Source of the DNA: Anaerolineae bacterium
Lineage (GTDB): Bacteria > Chloroflexota > Anaerolineae > DRVO01
Direction: 5' to 3'
DNA length: 5,796 nucleotides
Assembly: GCA_012719195.1 (NCBI GenBank)
Contig: JAAYAV010000065.1
Span: forward strand, 1 to 5,796
The notes beneath the pieces were generated by a model. It was given only the letters and a program-made list of their open reading frames with translations. It was not told where the DNA came from and made no database searches. The translations under genes were made by a program, and so were the position numbers. Position 1 is the first letter of the stretch, and every line of letters begins with the position of its first letter. This document shows positions 5,574 to 5,796 of the stretch, piece after piece.

Positions 5574-5796
5574 GCGCCCGTCCGGTGGGGGAAGCCCGGC
5601 GCCAGGAAGTGGGCGGGCTTCTCGTCCAGGCTCTCAGCAGGGGCGATGACGGCAATCTGCGCGCCTATCTCATGGGCCACAGCAACCTCCCCGGACCACG
5701 CGGCAACCTGGAGCTAGCCGCCGACTTCGCTCACCTGGTGGCGGAGCTGCCGCCCGAGCAGACAGAGTCGGCCCGCATCCTCTGCCTGCGCTGGAC
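5570..5796 (+). CDS. Unrecognised protein, 3' end outside the window
   Basis: An open frame starts at GTG 5570, overlapping the stop of the receiver-like gene as GTGA, and stays open for 75 codons to the window edge. The visible part reads MSARPVGEARRQEVGGLLVQ, then a mostly helical, Leu/Ala-rich sequence with the notable segment HSNLPGPRGNLELAADFAHL. There is no signal peptide or membrane helix, so it is probably cytoplasmic. The alternation of amphipathic helices could suit a helical-repeat (HEAT-like) protein, but that is a guess and I do not recognise the family. The start is supported by the 4-nt overlap, a classic coupled arrangement, rather than by a ribosome binding site; an in-frame GTG at 5543 is an alternative. 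It is likely co-expressed with the receiver-like protein and may be its partner. Confidence 0.6.
   Translation, partial: MSARPVGEARRQEVGGLLVQALSRGDDGNLRAYLMGHSNLPGPRGNLELAADFAHLVAELPPEQTESARILCLRW

Overview
The window is GC-rich, gene-dense bacterial DNA without insertion sequences, CRISPR arrays, tRNA or rRNA genes that I can recognise. The mix of genes suggests an uncultured member of the Chloroflexota (Anaerolineae-like). The pointers are a large polytopic membrane protein with the FPWR-type motif, a zinc-ribbon/LysM protein with long Pro/Thr linkers, and frequent GTG and TTG starts. That placement is inference from protein style, not a database result.

Left block, + strand (1-2840). Three genes are packed with overlapping ends: the 3' end of a multi-pass membrane protein with a YfhO / 6-pyruvoyl-tetrahydropterin-synthase-related C-terminus (1-912); a membrane-anchored zinc-ribbon protein with three LysM domains and a C-terminal Ig-like domain (893-2302); and a small YkgJ-type cysteine-cluster protein (about 2289-2840). 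The overlaps of 20 nt and about 14 nt suggest one translationally coupled transcript. The first two products belong to the cell envelope. A strong hairpin (2845-2877) closes the block and lies between it and the convergent ABC gene.

Middle, - strand (4699-2912). A complete type I ABC exporter half-transporter has its membrane domain fused to an ATPase domain. All ATPase motifs are intact, so it probably works as a homodimer. It starts at TTG with a very good ribosome binding site, a likely promoter near 4797 and a hairpin at the predicted 5' end of its mRNA.

Intergenic region (4700-5249). About 550 bases lie between the divergent genes with no convincing gene. They are rich in inverted repeats, including two palindromes that share the core CGACTG/CAGTCG, and a segment resembling a dispersed intergenic repeat. 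This is the least explained part of the window.

Right block, + strand (5250-5796). A stand-alone 107-residue receiver-like protein appears to lack both the phosphoacceptor aspartate and the conserved lysine. It overlaps by 4 nt (GTGA) an unrecognised gene that runs off the window. The pair probably forms a small operon of unknown function.

The best candidates for something undescribed are the pseudo-receiver plus its coupled partner and the structured intergenic region before them. Nothing here by itself demonstrates a new system.
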